This document shows positions 19,752 to 28,621 of a stretch of 48,209 bases of DNA, one piece after another; the stretch's first letter is position 1, and each line of letters opens with the position of its first letter. Source of the stretch: Betaproteobacteria bacterium (GTDB taxonomy: Bacteria; Pseudomonadota; Gammaproteobacteria; Burkholderiales; SG8-41); assembly GCA_016202605.1 (NCBI GenBank), contig JACQOJ010000099.1, forward strand, positions 1 to 48,209, in the 5' to 3' direction. Made by a program: the position numbers and the translations under genes. The notes below the pieces were generated by a model. It was not told the DNA's origin. It searched no databases and was given only the letters and a program-made list of their open reading frames with translations.

Positions 19752-19884
19752 CGCACTGATATCTCCGGCTCTGGAGCACGGTGCCGCCTTTTGAACCGGC
19801 TCGCAAAGTGATTCGGCTCGTCGCGATCTGCGTCAGGAGACCGGGCCGTCGCTATTCCGGATACGGTATTCGGCGGGCATTCCC

Positions 19885-20916
19885 ATGATGACGGCGGCAG
19901 ACAGCATTCCGGTGTTCGTTTTAACGGGGTTCCTGGGAAGCGGGAAGACGACGCTTCTCAAATCGTTGCTGGCGCATCCCGGGCTCGGCGACACCGCCGT
20001 GGTGATCAACGAGCTCGGCGAGGTCGGACTGGACCATCTGCTGGTGCGGGAGGTGACCGAAGAAGTCGTGCTGCTGGGCTCGGGCTGCGTGTGCTGCGCG
20101 ATGCGCGACGATCTGGTTACCACGCTTTCCGAACTGCACGCTTTGCGCGAAGGCGGCTCAATCCCGGCTTTTTCCCGGGTCGTCGTCGAGACCACGGGTC
20201 TTGCCGACCCCGCGCCCATTGTGCAGACTTTAATCAGCGAGCGCGACCTGCGGCGTGATTACGTTCTCAGCGGGTTGGTGACAACGGTAGATGCTGTCCT
20301 GGGCGAGCGTGAGCTTGACACATACCCGGAATCGGTGAAGCAGGCGGCCATCGCCGACCACCTCGTCGTCACCAAGAGCGACCTCGCGACCGCCGTGCAG
20401 CGGGACAGGTTGGGCGCGCGGCTGTCGATACTCAATCCCGGCGCCCGCGTGGTTCATTCCGCGCCCGGAAGCTTTCCTGGTCCGGAACTGCTGTTCACTC
20501 TCGCGGGGTTTGAAGGCGGCGCAAGACCCGAAGCGGTACGAAACTGGATCAACGAGGAAGCCTATCGTCCGAGACCCGCACGCCGCGGTGTTCGGCATGA
20601 CGGGCGCATCAGCACGTTCGTCATCCGCATCGCCGAGCCCGTTGACTGGACTCCCTTTGTCGAATGGCTGGAGCTGCTGCTCGCCAGCCGCGGCGAATGC
20701 CTGCTGCGCGTGAAGGGACTCCTCAACGTGGCGGGACGGCCGCGTCCCGTTGTGATCCAGGGAGTACAACACATGTTCTATCCCCCTTCGGAGCTGACGG
20801 ACTGGCCGGATCCGGACCGGGCGACGCGCATCGTGTTCATTACCCGCGATCTCACTCACACGGCGGTCGAAACGTCGCTCCGGCAGGTGCTGGGCGTGGT
20901 GGCCACGTCCAAATAG
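19885..20916 (+). CDS. CobW/COG0523 G3E-family GTPase (metallochaperone)
   Basis: Walker A GFLGSGKTTLL, metal motif GCVCC, VVETTGLADP, TKSD. Confidence 0.94.
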   Translation: MMTAADSIPVFVLTGFLGSGKTTLLKSLLAHPGLGDTAVVINELGEVGLDHLLVREVTEEVVLLGSGCVCCAMRDDLVTTLSELHALREGGSIPAFSRVVVETTGLADPAPIVQTLISERDLRRDYVLSGLVTTVDAVLGERELDTYPESVKQAAIADHLVVTKSDLATAVQRDRLGARLSILNPGARVVHSAPGSFPGPELLFTLAGFEGGARPEAVRNWINEEAYRPRPARRGVRHDGRISTFVIRIAEPVDWTPFVEWLELLLASRGECLLRVKGLLNVAGRPRPVVIQGVQHMFYPPSELTDWPDPDRATRIVFITRDLTHTAVETSLRQVLGVVATSK

Positions 20917-20947
20917 CTCGTGCAACGCTTGTCGCGGCACGCATGCC

Positions 20948-22378
20948 TTAGTCGTAGGTCGTGCTCACCGTCGGCATGTGCCTGAGCGAAAGCCCGGCGC
21001 GTTTCACCACCGCGGCGGCACGCTCGCGCGCTTCACGCCGGAGCGCTGCTTCGTCGAGCGTTTGTACTCTGCCATCCTTGTACAAGGGCTTGCCATCAAC
21101 CCAGGTCTGCGCAATCGAGGCGGGGCTCGCGGAATACACGACAGCCTGGAGCGCGTCGCCGTAAGGCACCCACTCGAAGTGATCGAGGTCGAACAACACG
21201 AAATCAGCTTTCTTGCCACGCTCGATGGATCCGATCTCGCTGTCCCAGCCCAGCAGTTGCGCGCCTTCGATCGTTGCCATGCGCAATGCCTTCCTTGCGC
21301 CGACGAGCGTCGAATCCATGCGGGAATCCTTGAACATGCCTGCGACCATGTACATCTGGCGCATCAGGTTGAGATTACCGCCGGCCGACACGCCGTCGGT
21401 GCCGATGCCGACGCGAATTCCCGCTTCGATCATTTCCGGATACTTGCCGATCCTGGTGGCGCCCTTGGCGAGTTTGACCGAGGTAGCGGGGCAGAACGCC
21501 ACCATCGTTCCCGCCTTGGCCATGCGCCCGATTTCCTCGTCGGTGACGGCGACACAGTGCGCTATGACGAGGTTCGATCCGAGTCCGCCGGCATTGGCGA
21601 TGCGCGAAACCGGCCACACGCCGTATTTGTTTTCGGAGACTTTGGCCTCCTCGATGCTGGTGGCGAGGTGGTAGGTCGTGCCGACGCCCAGCCGCTCGGC
21701 GAGGGCGCGCGAGCCAACGTGCAACTCCAGGCTGCAGGGTTCCTTGCCCTCGATGTTCACCCAGCAGCGCACCCGCCCGCCCGCGGCGCCGTGATGCGCT
21801 CTGACGGTCGCCTCGAGTTCCTTCAACGCCGTTTTCGCATCGGGAAAAAAATGATGCGCCATCATTTCCCCGGTCCAGCCCGCCGGGACTTTTTCGGGGC
21901 GCACGTCGCAGGCGTGTCTGCCGGTGACGCCACGCATTCCGACCTCGCGGATTGCGCGCACCACGCCCGCGACGTCGTTCTGTGCGCCCATGTCGAGGAA
22001 GCATGTGGTGCCGCAACGAAGCATTTCCGCCATGCCGATGAGGGCGCCCACGACTTCATCGCGCCCGCCGACGTTGGCATAGAAGGGCTTCGCCCAGTGA
22101 AACACCCAGGCCCGCGTCGCAAGATTATCCGGAAAGACAGCGCGTGACAGTGTTTCCGATAGATGCACGTGTGAATCGACGAACCCCGGCGTCATGCCGC
22201 AGCGGCTGGCGTCGATGACGGCATCGACGGAATGGCGCGGAGTACGCTTCGCCACTTCGGTGGCAGGGCCGACATCGGCAATGCGGTCGTTTTCGATCAC
22301 GACCGAGGCGCGGGTGAGGACGCGATCCTCGCTGTCGACGGTCAGAATGAACTCGATGTTTTCGATAAGGGTGCGCAT
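20948..22378 (-). CDS. amidohydrolase, AtzA/TrzN/MtaD-like aminohydrolase
   Basis: GFVDSHVHLSETLSR, VIAHCVAVTDEE, FCPATSVKLAKG, VGIGTDGVSAGGNLN; start MRTLIEN at 22378. Confidence 0.9.
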   Translation of the reverse strand: MRTLIENIEFILTVDSEDRVLTRASVVIENDRIADVGPATEVAKRTPRHSVDAVIDASRCGMTPGFVDSHVHLSETLSRAVFPDNLATRAWVFHWAKPFYANVGGRDEVVGALIGMAEMLRCGTTCFLDMGAQNDVAGVVRAIREVGMRGVTGRHACDVRPEKVPAGWTGEMMAHHFFPDAKTALKELEATVRAHHGAAGGRVRCWVNIEGKEPCSLELHVGSRALAERLGVGTTYHLATSIEEAKVSENKYGVWPVSRIANAGGLGSNLVIAHCVAVTDEEIGRMAKAGTMVAFCPATSVKLAKGATRIGKYPEMIEAGIRVGIGTDGVSAGGNLNLMRQMYMVAGMFKDSRMDSTLVGARKALRMATIEGAQLLGWDSEIGSIERGKKADFVLFDLDHFEWVPYGDALQAVVYSASPASIAQTWVDGKPLYKDGRVQTLDEAALRREARERAAAVVKRAGLSLRHMPTVSTTYD

Positions 22379-22444
22379 GGAGTGTTCCGTAGTGGTCTGC
22401 GCGCTGTGGCCGGGAACACCGAATAAGCGGGTGGGCACAACGTC

Positions 22445-23578
22445 TTATTTGATCATCAGCAGCCGGTCGGTGTCCGCATAATCCGAAAGCAGCTCGCATC
22501 CCGACTCGGTGACCAGCATCATGTCCTTGTTCTGCATGCCGAAGCCGTATCCGGTCTGATAGCACAACGGCTCCACGCCCAGCACCATCCCGGCTTCGAG
22601 CTGCGCGTCCCCGTGCTTGCCGATCTCGGGGGTCTTGCCGATGTAGGGATCTTCGTGCAGGTGCAGGCCGATGCCGTGACCGACGAATGAAATCGGCGGC
22701 AGGTCCAGTTCCGAGAGCTTGCGGAGAAATGCCTCGTAGATTGCGCGACAGCCCGCCCCCGGTTTGATCATGTCCATGATGAGATATTTGCACTCGACCA
22801 GGTTCTTCCAGATTTCCTCGGCGTGTGGCGGCGCGCGCTGCACCACCGCCGTGCGACATACGCCGGCCTGGTACCCGGAGATCACCGAGAAGATCTCGAC
22901 GCGGCATACGTCCGCAGTCTGGAGCCGGCGTTCCGACGGACCGACGTTGGGAAGCTGGCTGCGCTCGCCAGTGGCCACGATCATGAGCTTGAAATGCTCG
23001 GCGCCGAGCGTATAGACATTACGGGTCATGTGCGCCGCGATATCCATCTCGGAGTCGCCCGCTTTCACCGCGCCAAGCGCATCCGTGATGGATCGGTCGG
23101 CTATTCGTGAAAGTCGCCGCAACAGCTCGATTTCCTCCCCGGTCTTGATCTTCCGCAGACGCGCGAGAATGACCTCGTCGGGAGCGAAACTCGCCCGCGG
23201 CAGTTCACGGCGCAAGCGATCGAGGTCGCCTGCGGGCAGGTAGTCCATCTCGATGCCGATCGTTGCCGCCGCAAGACCCATTCCCTTCAGTTGATCGGCG
23301 AGCACGGCCATCGCGCTGTCGCTGAATTCCGCCCAGATGCGGACCGGCGTGTCGGGTGCGCGGCGCCTGATCGTGGTCGCCTCCATATCGACGCCGAAAA
23401 TCTCGCTCCTGCCGTCGGCGCTGACGATCACCATGGCGTGGCGGTGCCGGATCAGCGGCTGCGAAGGCACCACGAAGCCCGTGAGATAGGCGAAATTTTC
23501 AGGCGAGCAGGAGATCATGGCGTCCAGTCCTGCCTCTCGCATCGCTTTCACCTGGCGATCGACGATTTCCTTGCGCAT
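22445..23578 (-). CDS. M24 (pita-bread) family protein, creatinase/Xaa-Pro peptidase-like
   Basis: Creatinase N domain MISCSPENFAYLTGF; VGHGIGLHLHEDPYIG; GMVLGVEP; other canonical metal ligands substituted. Confidence 0.88.
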   Translation of the reverse strand: MRKEIVDRQVKAMREAGLDAMISCSPENFAYLTGFVVPSQPLIRHRHAMVIVSADGRSEIFGVDMEATTIRRRAPDTPVRIWAEFSDSAMAVLADQLKGMGLAAATIGIEMDYLPAGDLDRLRRELPRASFAPDEVILARLRKIKTGEEIELLRRLSRIADRSITDALGAVKAGDSEMDIAAHMTRNVYTLGAEHFKLMIVATGERSQLPNVGPSERRLQTADVCRVEIFSVISGYQAGVCRTAVVQRAPPHAEEIWKNLVECKYLIMDMIKPGAGCRAIYEAFLRKLSELDLPPISFVGHGIGLHLHEDPYIGKTPEIGKHGDAQLEAGMVLGVEPLCYQTGYGFGMQNKDMMLVTESGCELLSDYADTDRLLMIK

Positions 23579-23672
23579 TGCGTTCTCCGGCTTTGGACGT
23601 GCCGGCCTCGCAGGCCGGACGCGGTATCGATTACTCGGTCGGGGCGTTCTGAAAAAGAGAATCAGGCGCGAT

Positions 23673-24842
23673 TCAGGATCGTACCCGAAATTTTTCTATT
23701 TTGGCCTCGTCGACCTCGATCCCCATGCCGGCCCCCATGGGCACCTCGATTGCGCCGTCGACGAGCTTCATCGGGGCGCATATGAGATCGTCCTTGTAGT
23801 AAATGCCGCCGATCTGGCCCTTCTGGTACTCCGCGGGCGTCGACACCGGTACGACGCACGAAAACGTGACTGCCGGGGCCGCCGCCGCGAACTGCACGTT
23901 TGCGAGATTGCCGACTCCGGTTTCGATCGAGCCGTTGACGTTGCAGGCGATTCCCGCCGCCCGGCACACTGCGGCAACCTCCAGTGCCTTGTATAGGCCG
24001 CCGGGCTTGGTGGTGTAAATGGAAACGATATCGATCGCATGCTGTGCAGCGATCTGGAGCGCGTCGTGCGCATTCCAGGCCGATTCGTCCGCCATCACCG
24101 GTGTATCAAGCGCGCGCGCCACTTCCGCGATGCGCTCGATACCCATGCAGGGCTGTTCGGCATACTTGAGCCGGAATTTTTCCATTTCGCGCAGGATGAC
24201 CACGGCTTCGCCCGGTGTTCTGTAGCCTTCATTCGCATCCACGCAGATGTCCATTTCCGGTCCTGCGGCATTCCGCACCGCACGCACGACTTCAACATCA
24301 CGCCCGGGATCGACACCGATCTTGACCTTGATCGTGCGGATACCTTCAGCGGCAACCCGGGCCGCCTCCTTTTCCGCCTCTTCGACGGAAATGAGACCGA
24401 TCGAGTGCGTCACCGGGACTCGAGTGCGCGCCTGTCCGCCGAGGAGGGTGTGAACGGGCACGCCGAGGCGCCGTCCCGCAAGGTCGTATGCAGCGAACTC
24501 GACCGCCGCTTTGGCGTAGGGATAACCCTTGATGACCCCATCCATGCGCGCGTGCAGTTCGACGATGTTGGCCGGGTCCACGCCCTTTACCGTCGGGGCG
24601 AGGTAACGTTCGATCACGAATTCAACGATACCTGCGGACTCGCCGAAGTAACGCCCGAACTCGCCACCCCAGTCTTTCAGGGCCGCCGCCTCGCCCCAGC
24701 CGACGCGACCATCGGTGTCGGTCATTCTGACGAGGATGTAGCGTCCGATGGGTTCCGTCAGGCCCGTCCACTTGTGTTCGCGGCGCGCAGGCAACTGAAC
24801 GGTGACCGTGCCGATGGAAGCGATGCTGCTCAAAGACGGCTC
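23673..24842 (-). CDS. enolase-superfamily protein (mandelate racemase/muconate lactonizing enzyme, MLE-like)
   Basis: IRTIKVKIG, DICVDANEGY, YAEQPC, VMADES, YTTKPGG. The annotated ATG ORF to 24914 runs through the operator; a TTG start near 24842 is proposed. Confidence 0.85.
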   Translation of the reverse strand, partial: EPSLSSIASIGTVTVQLPARREHKWTGLTEPIGRYILVRMTDTDGRVGWGEAAALKDWGGEFGRYFGESAGIVEFVIERYLAPTVKGVDPANIVELHARMDGVIKGYPYAKAAVEFAAYDLAGRRLGVPVHTLLGGQARTRVPVTHSIGLISVEEAEKEAARVAAEGIRTIKVKIGVDPGRDVEVVRAVRNAAGPEMDICVDANEGYRTPGEAVVILREMEKFRLKYAEQPCMGIERIAEVARALDTPVMADESAWNAHDALQIAAQHAIDIVSIYTTKPGGLYKALEVAAVCRAAGIACNVNGSIETGVGNLANVQFAAAAPAVTFSCVVPVSTPAEYQKGQIGGIYYKDDLICAPMKLVDGAIEVPMGAGMGIEVDEAKIEKFRVRS

Positions 24843-24877
24843 CTGGGAGGGGGCAACGGTGTTTCGCGGCTTATTGT

Positions 24878-24894
24878 GATCACATAGTGTGATC
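24878..24894. promoter_or_regulatory. operator copy 3, GATCACATAGTGTGATC, upstream of the enolase/M24/amidohydrolase operon
   Basis: Same 17-bp pattern as the sites at 13490 and 18869; one mismatch from perfect symmetry. Confidence 0.75.
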
Positions 24895-25064
24895 ATCGAG
24901 ACGCGGGCTGTCAAGTCGCTGTCGCAGGCGCGCGACAGGGCTGCTTGCAGTGGATCGTTTGCCGTTTGTTTTCCCCGTGAACGAGATCTCGCGCCGATCT
25001 GCCCTGGTCTGCACTACGTTGGATAGCCAGGCTCCGCGTTGGGTTATGATGCACGCCGGATCAC

Positions 25065-26012
25065 ATGAAAACGCTCAACATCATCGGCGCCGGACGGGTC
25101 GGCCGCACGCTCGCGTCCCTGTGGGAAGAGAAGCACACCTTTGCCATCCAGGACGTTCTGGACGGCACGCCCCACGGGGCGCGCTCGGCGGCGGCATTCA
25201 TCGGCGACGGCCGCGCCGTCTCCTGGATCGAGGAGATGCGCGCGGCAGACGTGTGGATGTTGACGCCGCCGGATGGGAAGATCGTGGCCTGCTGCGAAAC
25301 CCTCGCGAAAACCGGCCTGCTGCGCGAAAGCGACGTCGTGTTTCACTGCAGCGGCGCGCTGTCGTCCGCGGAACTCGCCACCGCCCGCGGGTGCGGCGCC
25401 GTCGTGGCCAGCGTGCACCCGCTGAAGAGCATTGCCGATCCGCGCGATGCGGTGCGCAGTTTTGCCGGAACGCATTGTGCCGCCGAGGGCGACCCGGCGG
25501 CGCTGGAAGTGCTGCGCCCTGCTTTCGAGCGCATCGGCGCCCGCGTCTCCGAGATCGAGCCGCGGTTCAAGCCCGTCTATCATGCCGCGAGCGTGATCGT
25601 GTGCAATTACCTGGTCGCGCTGATGGAGACGGGCCTGCGCGGCTACGAGAAGGCGGGGCTCGAGCGGGAAACGGCGCTCGCCATGATGGAGCCGCTGGTG
25701 CGCGAGACCGTGGACAACGTGTTCAGGCTGGGCACGGTGAAGGCGCTGACGGGACCGATCGCGCGCGGCGACGATGCCGTGGTGGCGCATCAGCTCGAAG
25801 CGCTCTCGTCATGGGACCCGGCGATCGCCGCGCTCTACCGTGATCTGGGCGCGATCGCGCTCGATCTGGCGCGCCAACAGGGAGAGGCAGGCGCCGCGGC
25901 GCTCGAACGCCTGCGTAAGTTGCTCGGTGCCGGAGCCGGCAGTGGAAACAAAACAGGTGATGTTGTCATTCCCGATTCCTCTGGAACGACAAGAGAAATC
26001 GCTCGGGAATGA
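25065..26012 (+). CDS. Rossmann-like DUF2520 domain protein
   Basis: LNIIGAGRVGRTLASLW; FHCSGALSSAEL; VASVHPLKSIADP; GTHCAAEGD. Confidence 0.9.
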   Translation: MKTLNIIGAGRVGRTLASLWEEKHTFAIQDVLDGTPHGARSAAAFIGDGRAVSWIEEMRAADVWMLTPPDGKIVACCETLAKTGLLRESDVVFHCSGALSSAELATARGCGAVVASVHPLKSIADPRDAVRSFAGTHCAAEGDPAALEVLRPAFERIGARVSEIEPRFKPVYHAASVIVCNYLVALMETGLRGYEKAGLERETALAMMEPLVRETVDNVFRLGTVKALTGPIARGDDAVVAHQLEALSSWDPAIAALYRDLGAIALDLARQQGEAGAAALERLRKLLGAGAGSGNKTGDVVIPDSSGTTREIARE

Positions 26013-26015
26013 CAA
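25963..26015. repeat. 53-bp inverted repeat, TTGTCATTCCCGA / TCGGGAATGACAA
   Basis: Perfect 13-bp arms with a 27-bp loop, read directly from the sequence. Confidence 0.9.
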
Positions 26016-26016
26016 T

Positions 26017-26952
26017 ATGAAAAACCAGCAATTCATCCGCGGCCAGGTGCTGCGCGGCATCACGCTCAATCGCGAGCCGGGCTATCACTTCACCGGCAAT
26101 TTTCTCGACATCTCGTTCGACCATATCGGGGCCACAGAGGCCCGCCTGTCGATGGACGCGGCGCCGCATTGCTCCGAGCCCGACGGCCAGATGAACCTCG
26201 GCGCATTCGCGGTGCTGGCCGATCTCGCGCTCGCCGCGACGGTGCGCGCGGGGCTGGACGCCGCGGCGCGGCTCGCCACCGTATACATGAACCTGAGCTT
26301 CACGGGTGCGCCGCTCACCGGCCGGCTCGAAGCGGACAGCGGCCTTCAGGGTTTCCTTCAAGGCAGCGCCGGACGCCAGGGTTTGAGCCACGTTACGGTG
26401 TCGAGCGGCGGGGAACGCGTGTGTGTCGGCAGCGGATCGTTCATGGTGCTGAATCCGCCGAAGGGCGTCGAGCTCTACCGCATGCAGCACCGCAAGCGCG
26501 GCGATCCCGTAGTTACGCCGCTCGCCGATACCGAGCTGAAGCGCGACGAAGTGAAGGTGCTGAGCCACGCGGACGCGGCGCTCGAGGTCGTGGCAGCGCA
26601 TGGCGGGTCTTTCATCCGCCGTTTCTGGGGATACGACCCTCACCATGTCGAAGGCGGCGCGGCGTGCACGGTGCGCAACGGCCCGCACATCGGCAACCGC
26701 GTCGGTCACGTGCAGGGCGGCGTGCTGCTGGGACTCGCCGCGGCGACGGCGTGCGGCGCGCTCACTTCGCACTGGATGCTGACGAGCATTTCGGCGTACT
26801 ACATCAGCCCGGGCGAGGGCCGCTCGCTCAAGGCGCGCGCCCGGATCCTGCATCACGGGCGGCTCACCTCGGTGGTGCGCACCCAGATCACCGGCAAGCA
26901 CAACCGCCGCGTGCTGGAAGTGGTGACCACCCACGCCTTTCGCGCCGGGTAG
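26017..26952 (+). CDS. double-hotdog acyl-CoA thioesterase-like protein (PaaI/hotdog fold)
   Basis: Two hotdog repeats: GQMNLGAFAVLADLALAATVR and GNRVGHVQGGVLLGLAAATA. Confidence 0.75.
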   Translation: MKNQQFIRGQVLRGITLNREPGYHFTGNFLDISFDHIGATEARLSMDAAPHCSEPDGQMNLGAFAVLADLALAATVRAGLDAAARLATVYMNLSFTGAPLTGRLEADSGLQGFLQGSAGRQGLSHVTVSSGGERVCVGSGSFMVLNPPKGVELYRMQHRKRGDPVVTPLADTELKRDEVKVLSHADAALEVVAAHGGSFIRRFWGYDPHHVEGGAACTVRNGPHIGNRVGHVQGGVLLGLAAATACGALTSHWMLTSISAYYISPGEGRSLKARARILHHGRLTSVVRTQITGKHNRRVLEVVTTHAFRAG

Positions 26953-27078
26953 CTGCGCGCATATGACTTTTCCCGAACGGTTACGCCCATTTCGCGACAG
27001 GGAGTAAAAAGACTGGAAACCAATGTGTTGCGCCGCTATCCCCTGAGAACGGCGACAACGTAGGAATCAATCCGTACG

Positions 27079-27240
27079 GTGCAATTTACTCCATACCACA
27101 CCAAGTACTTCGCCTACGAGCTCACGCGCCGCTACCCGCCCGACAGCGTGGAGTACTTCGACGACGAAGTGCGCGAGAAACTGAAGCTTCGGGACGAAGA
27201 CTCCAAGGCCTACCTCAACCGCTTCGAGCGGCTGCTCTGA
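27079..27240 (+). pseudogene. remnant of an SNF2/DEAD-family helicase (N-terminal segment joined to an internal segment)
   Basis: VQFTPYHTKYFAYELTRRYPPDSVE resembles the N-terminus of defence-island SNF2 helicases, then YFDDEVREKLKLRDEDSKAYLNRFERLL*; no helicase motifs between. Confidence 0.5.
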
Positions 27241-27473
27241 CGAAGGCGTATCCCGGGACCCGATTCCGAATTACTCGACTTCCGGGCGACTTCAGAGAGA
27301 TCCACGGCTGGGCACGGGAACGGGGGTGCAAGCCGCCTGATGCCGTGCCGATCGCATGTATGGGCGCTGTTTTAGGGGGGGTCGCAGTGAATGTTTCATT
27401 GTGAAAGATGAATATTGCAATGTATAAGATATTGATATAACATGTGGCATCCATGATCCTGAAAGGAGTTGCC

Positions 27474-28049
27474 ATGTCTTCCAATTACTCCAAGAATGCG
27501 CTGATGACGTTTTTGGACACAATGGTCGCAAAGGGATTGATGAATGCCAATACGGCCAACGGCTTGAAAGCAGCTTGCGCCAAAATCTTGGACGATGTCG
27601 CAGATAACGATGATGTGCGGGGAATTGATGTCAATACGGCCGTCATTCGCTATAACAACCGGAATCCCGGGACCCTCGCTCCAAACAGCCTTGCCGAGTA
27701 CAAGCGGCGGGTTTCACGAGCGATTTCGGACTTTGTAAGTTGGGTCGATAACCCTGCTGCTTTCAAGCCGCGGAGCCGTGAGGCACCTGCAAAAAACGGA
27801 CGGCAAGTCGAGACCACAGCCAAGAAACGCCCTGCCGCTCATGGTCGAGATGCGCCTGTGCCTCCTAATCATGTTGCACCGACCGTTTCTGCATCGGCCG
27901 GCCTGCCACTGAGTTATCCGCTAAGGCCGGACTTCCTCGCGCAAGTGGTTATTCCTCGTGACCTGACGGCGGATGAGGCCCGGCGGCTTGGGGCATTTCT
28001 GCTTACGCTTGCTACGGACTTTCGGCCTGCAGGTTTTGGTGACAAGTAA
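27474..28049 (+). CDS. hypothetical protein; N-terminal region resembles an integrase SAM-like/core-binding fold
   Basis: RBS gaaaggag before MSSNYSKN; AT-rich upstream region; LAPNSLAEYKRRVSRAISDFVSW. Confidence 0.6.
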   Translation: MSSNYSKNALMTFLDTMVAKGLMNANTANGLKAACAKILDDVADNDDVRGIDVNTAVIRYNNRNPGTLAPNSLAEYKRRVSRAISDFVSWVDNPAAFKPRSREAPAKNGRQVETTAKKRPAAHGRDAPVPPNHVAPTVSASAGLPLSYPLRPDFLAQVVIPRDLTADEARRLGAFLLTLATDFRPAGFGDK

Positions 28050-28059
28050 GGGGCGGCAA

Positions 28060-28575
28060 ATGACACCGTCCGAATCCCCCGTATCTGTTGCTTCCATTGA
28101 ACGTTGTATTTTCCTGTTGCGCGGGCATCGTATCATTCTGAACGGCGATCTGGCCGTTTTTTACGATGTCGAACCGCGCACGCTGTCTCAGGCGGTAAAA
28201 CGGAACCCTGGTCGGTTTCCAGAAGATTTCATGTTCGTTTTAACCGACGCGGAGTGGCAAAACTTGAAGTCACAAAATGTGATTTCAAGTTGGGGAGGTC
28301 CCCGTTCCCTTCCGATGGCATTTACGGAACAAGGGGTGGCCATGCTCTCCAGCGTGTTGCGCAGCGAACGCGCCGTGCAGGTAAACATCCAGATCATGCG
28401 TGCCTTCGTACAAATGCGCCGTGTCCTCGCTGAGCACAAGGATCTGGCCGTAAAGCTCGACGCGCTCGAGCGGAAATATGACGCCCAGTTCAAGGTCGTG
28501 TTTGATGCCATCCGGCAGATGATGGCGCCGCCGCCGGAAAAGAAGCGACGCACAGGATTCGTGCAAGACGAGTGA
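28060..28575 (+). CDS. ORF6N domain-containing protein
   Basis: IFLLRGHRIILNGDLAVFYDVEPRTLSQAVKRNPGRFPEDFMFVLTDAE...PMAFTEQGVAMLSSVL. Confidence 0.93.
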   Translation: MTPSESPVSVASIERCIFLLRGHRIILNGDLAVFYDVEPRTLSQAVKRNPGRFPEDFMFVLTDAEWQNLKSQNVISSWGGPRSLPMAFTEQGVAMLSSVLRSERAVQVNIQIMRAFVQMRRVLAEHKDLAVKLDALERKYDAQFKVVFDAIRQMMAPPPEKKRRTGFVQDE

Positions 28576-28621
28576 TCGAGCGTAATAACGTCGAGGTGCC
28601 CGCATACAAGTTTGGCGCCGC

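Noticed and set aside
27240-27474. Possible attachment site or integrase scar at the left island edge
   Set aside because: No tRNA gene, no integrase and no direct repeat matching the right edge could be identified by eye.
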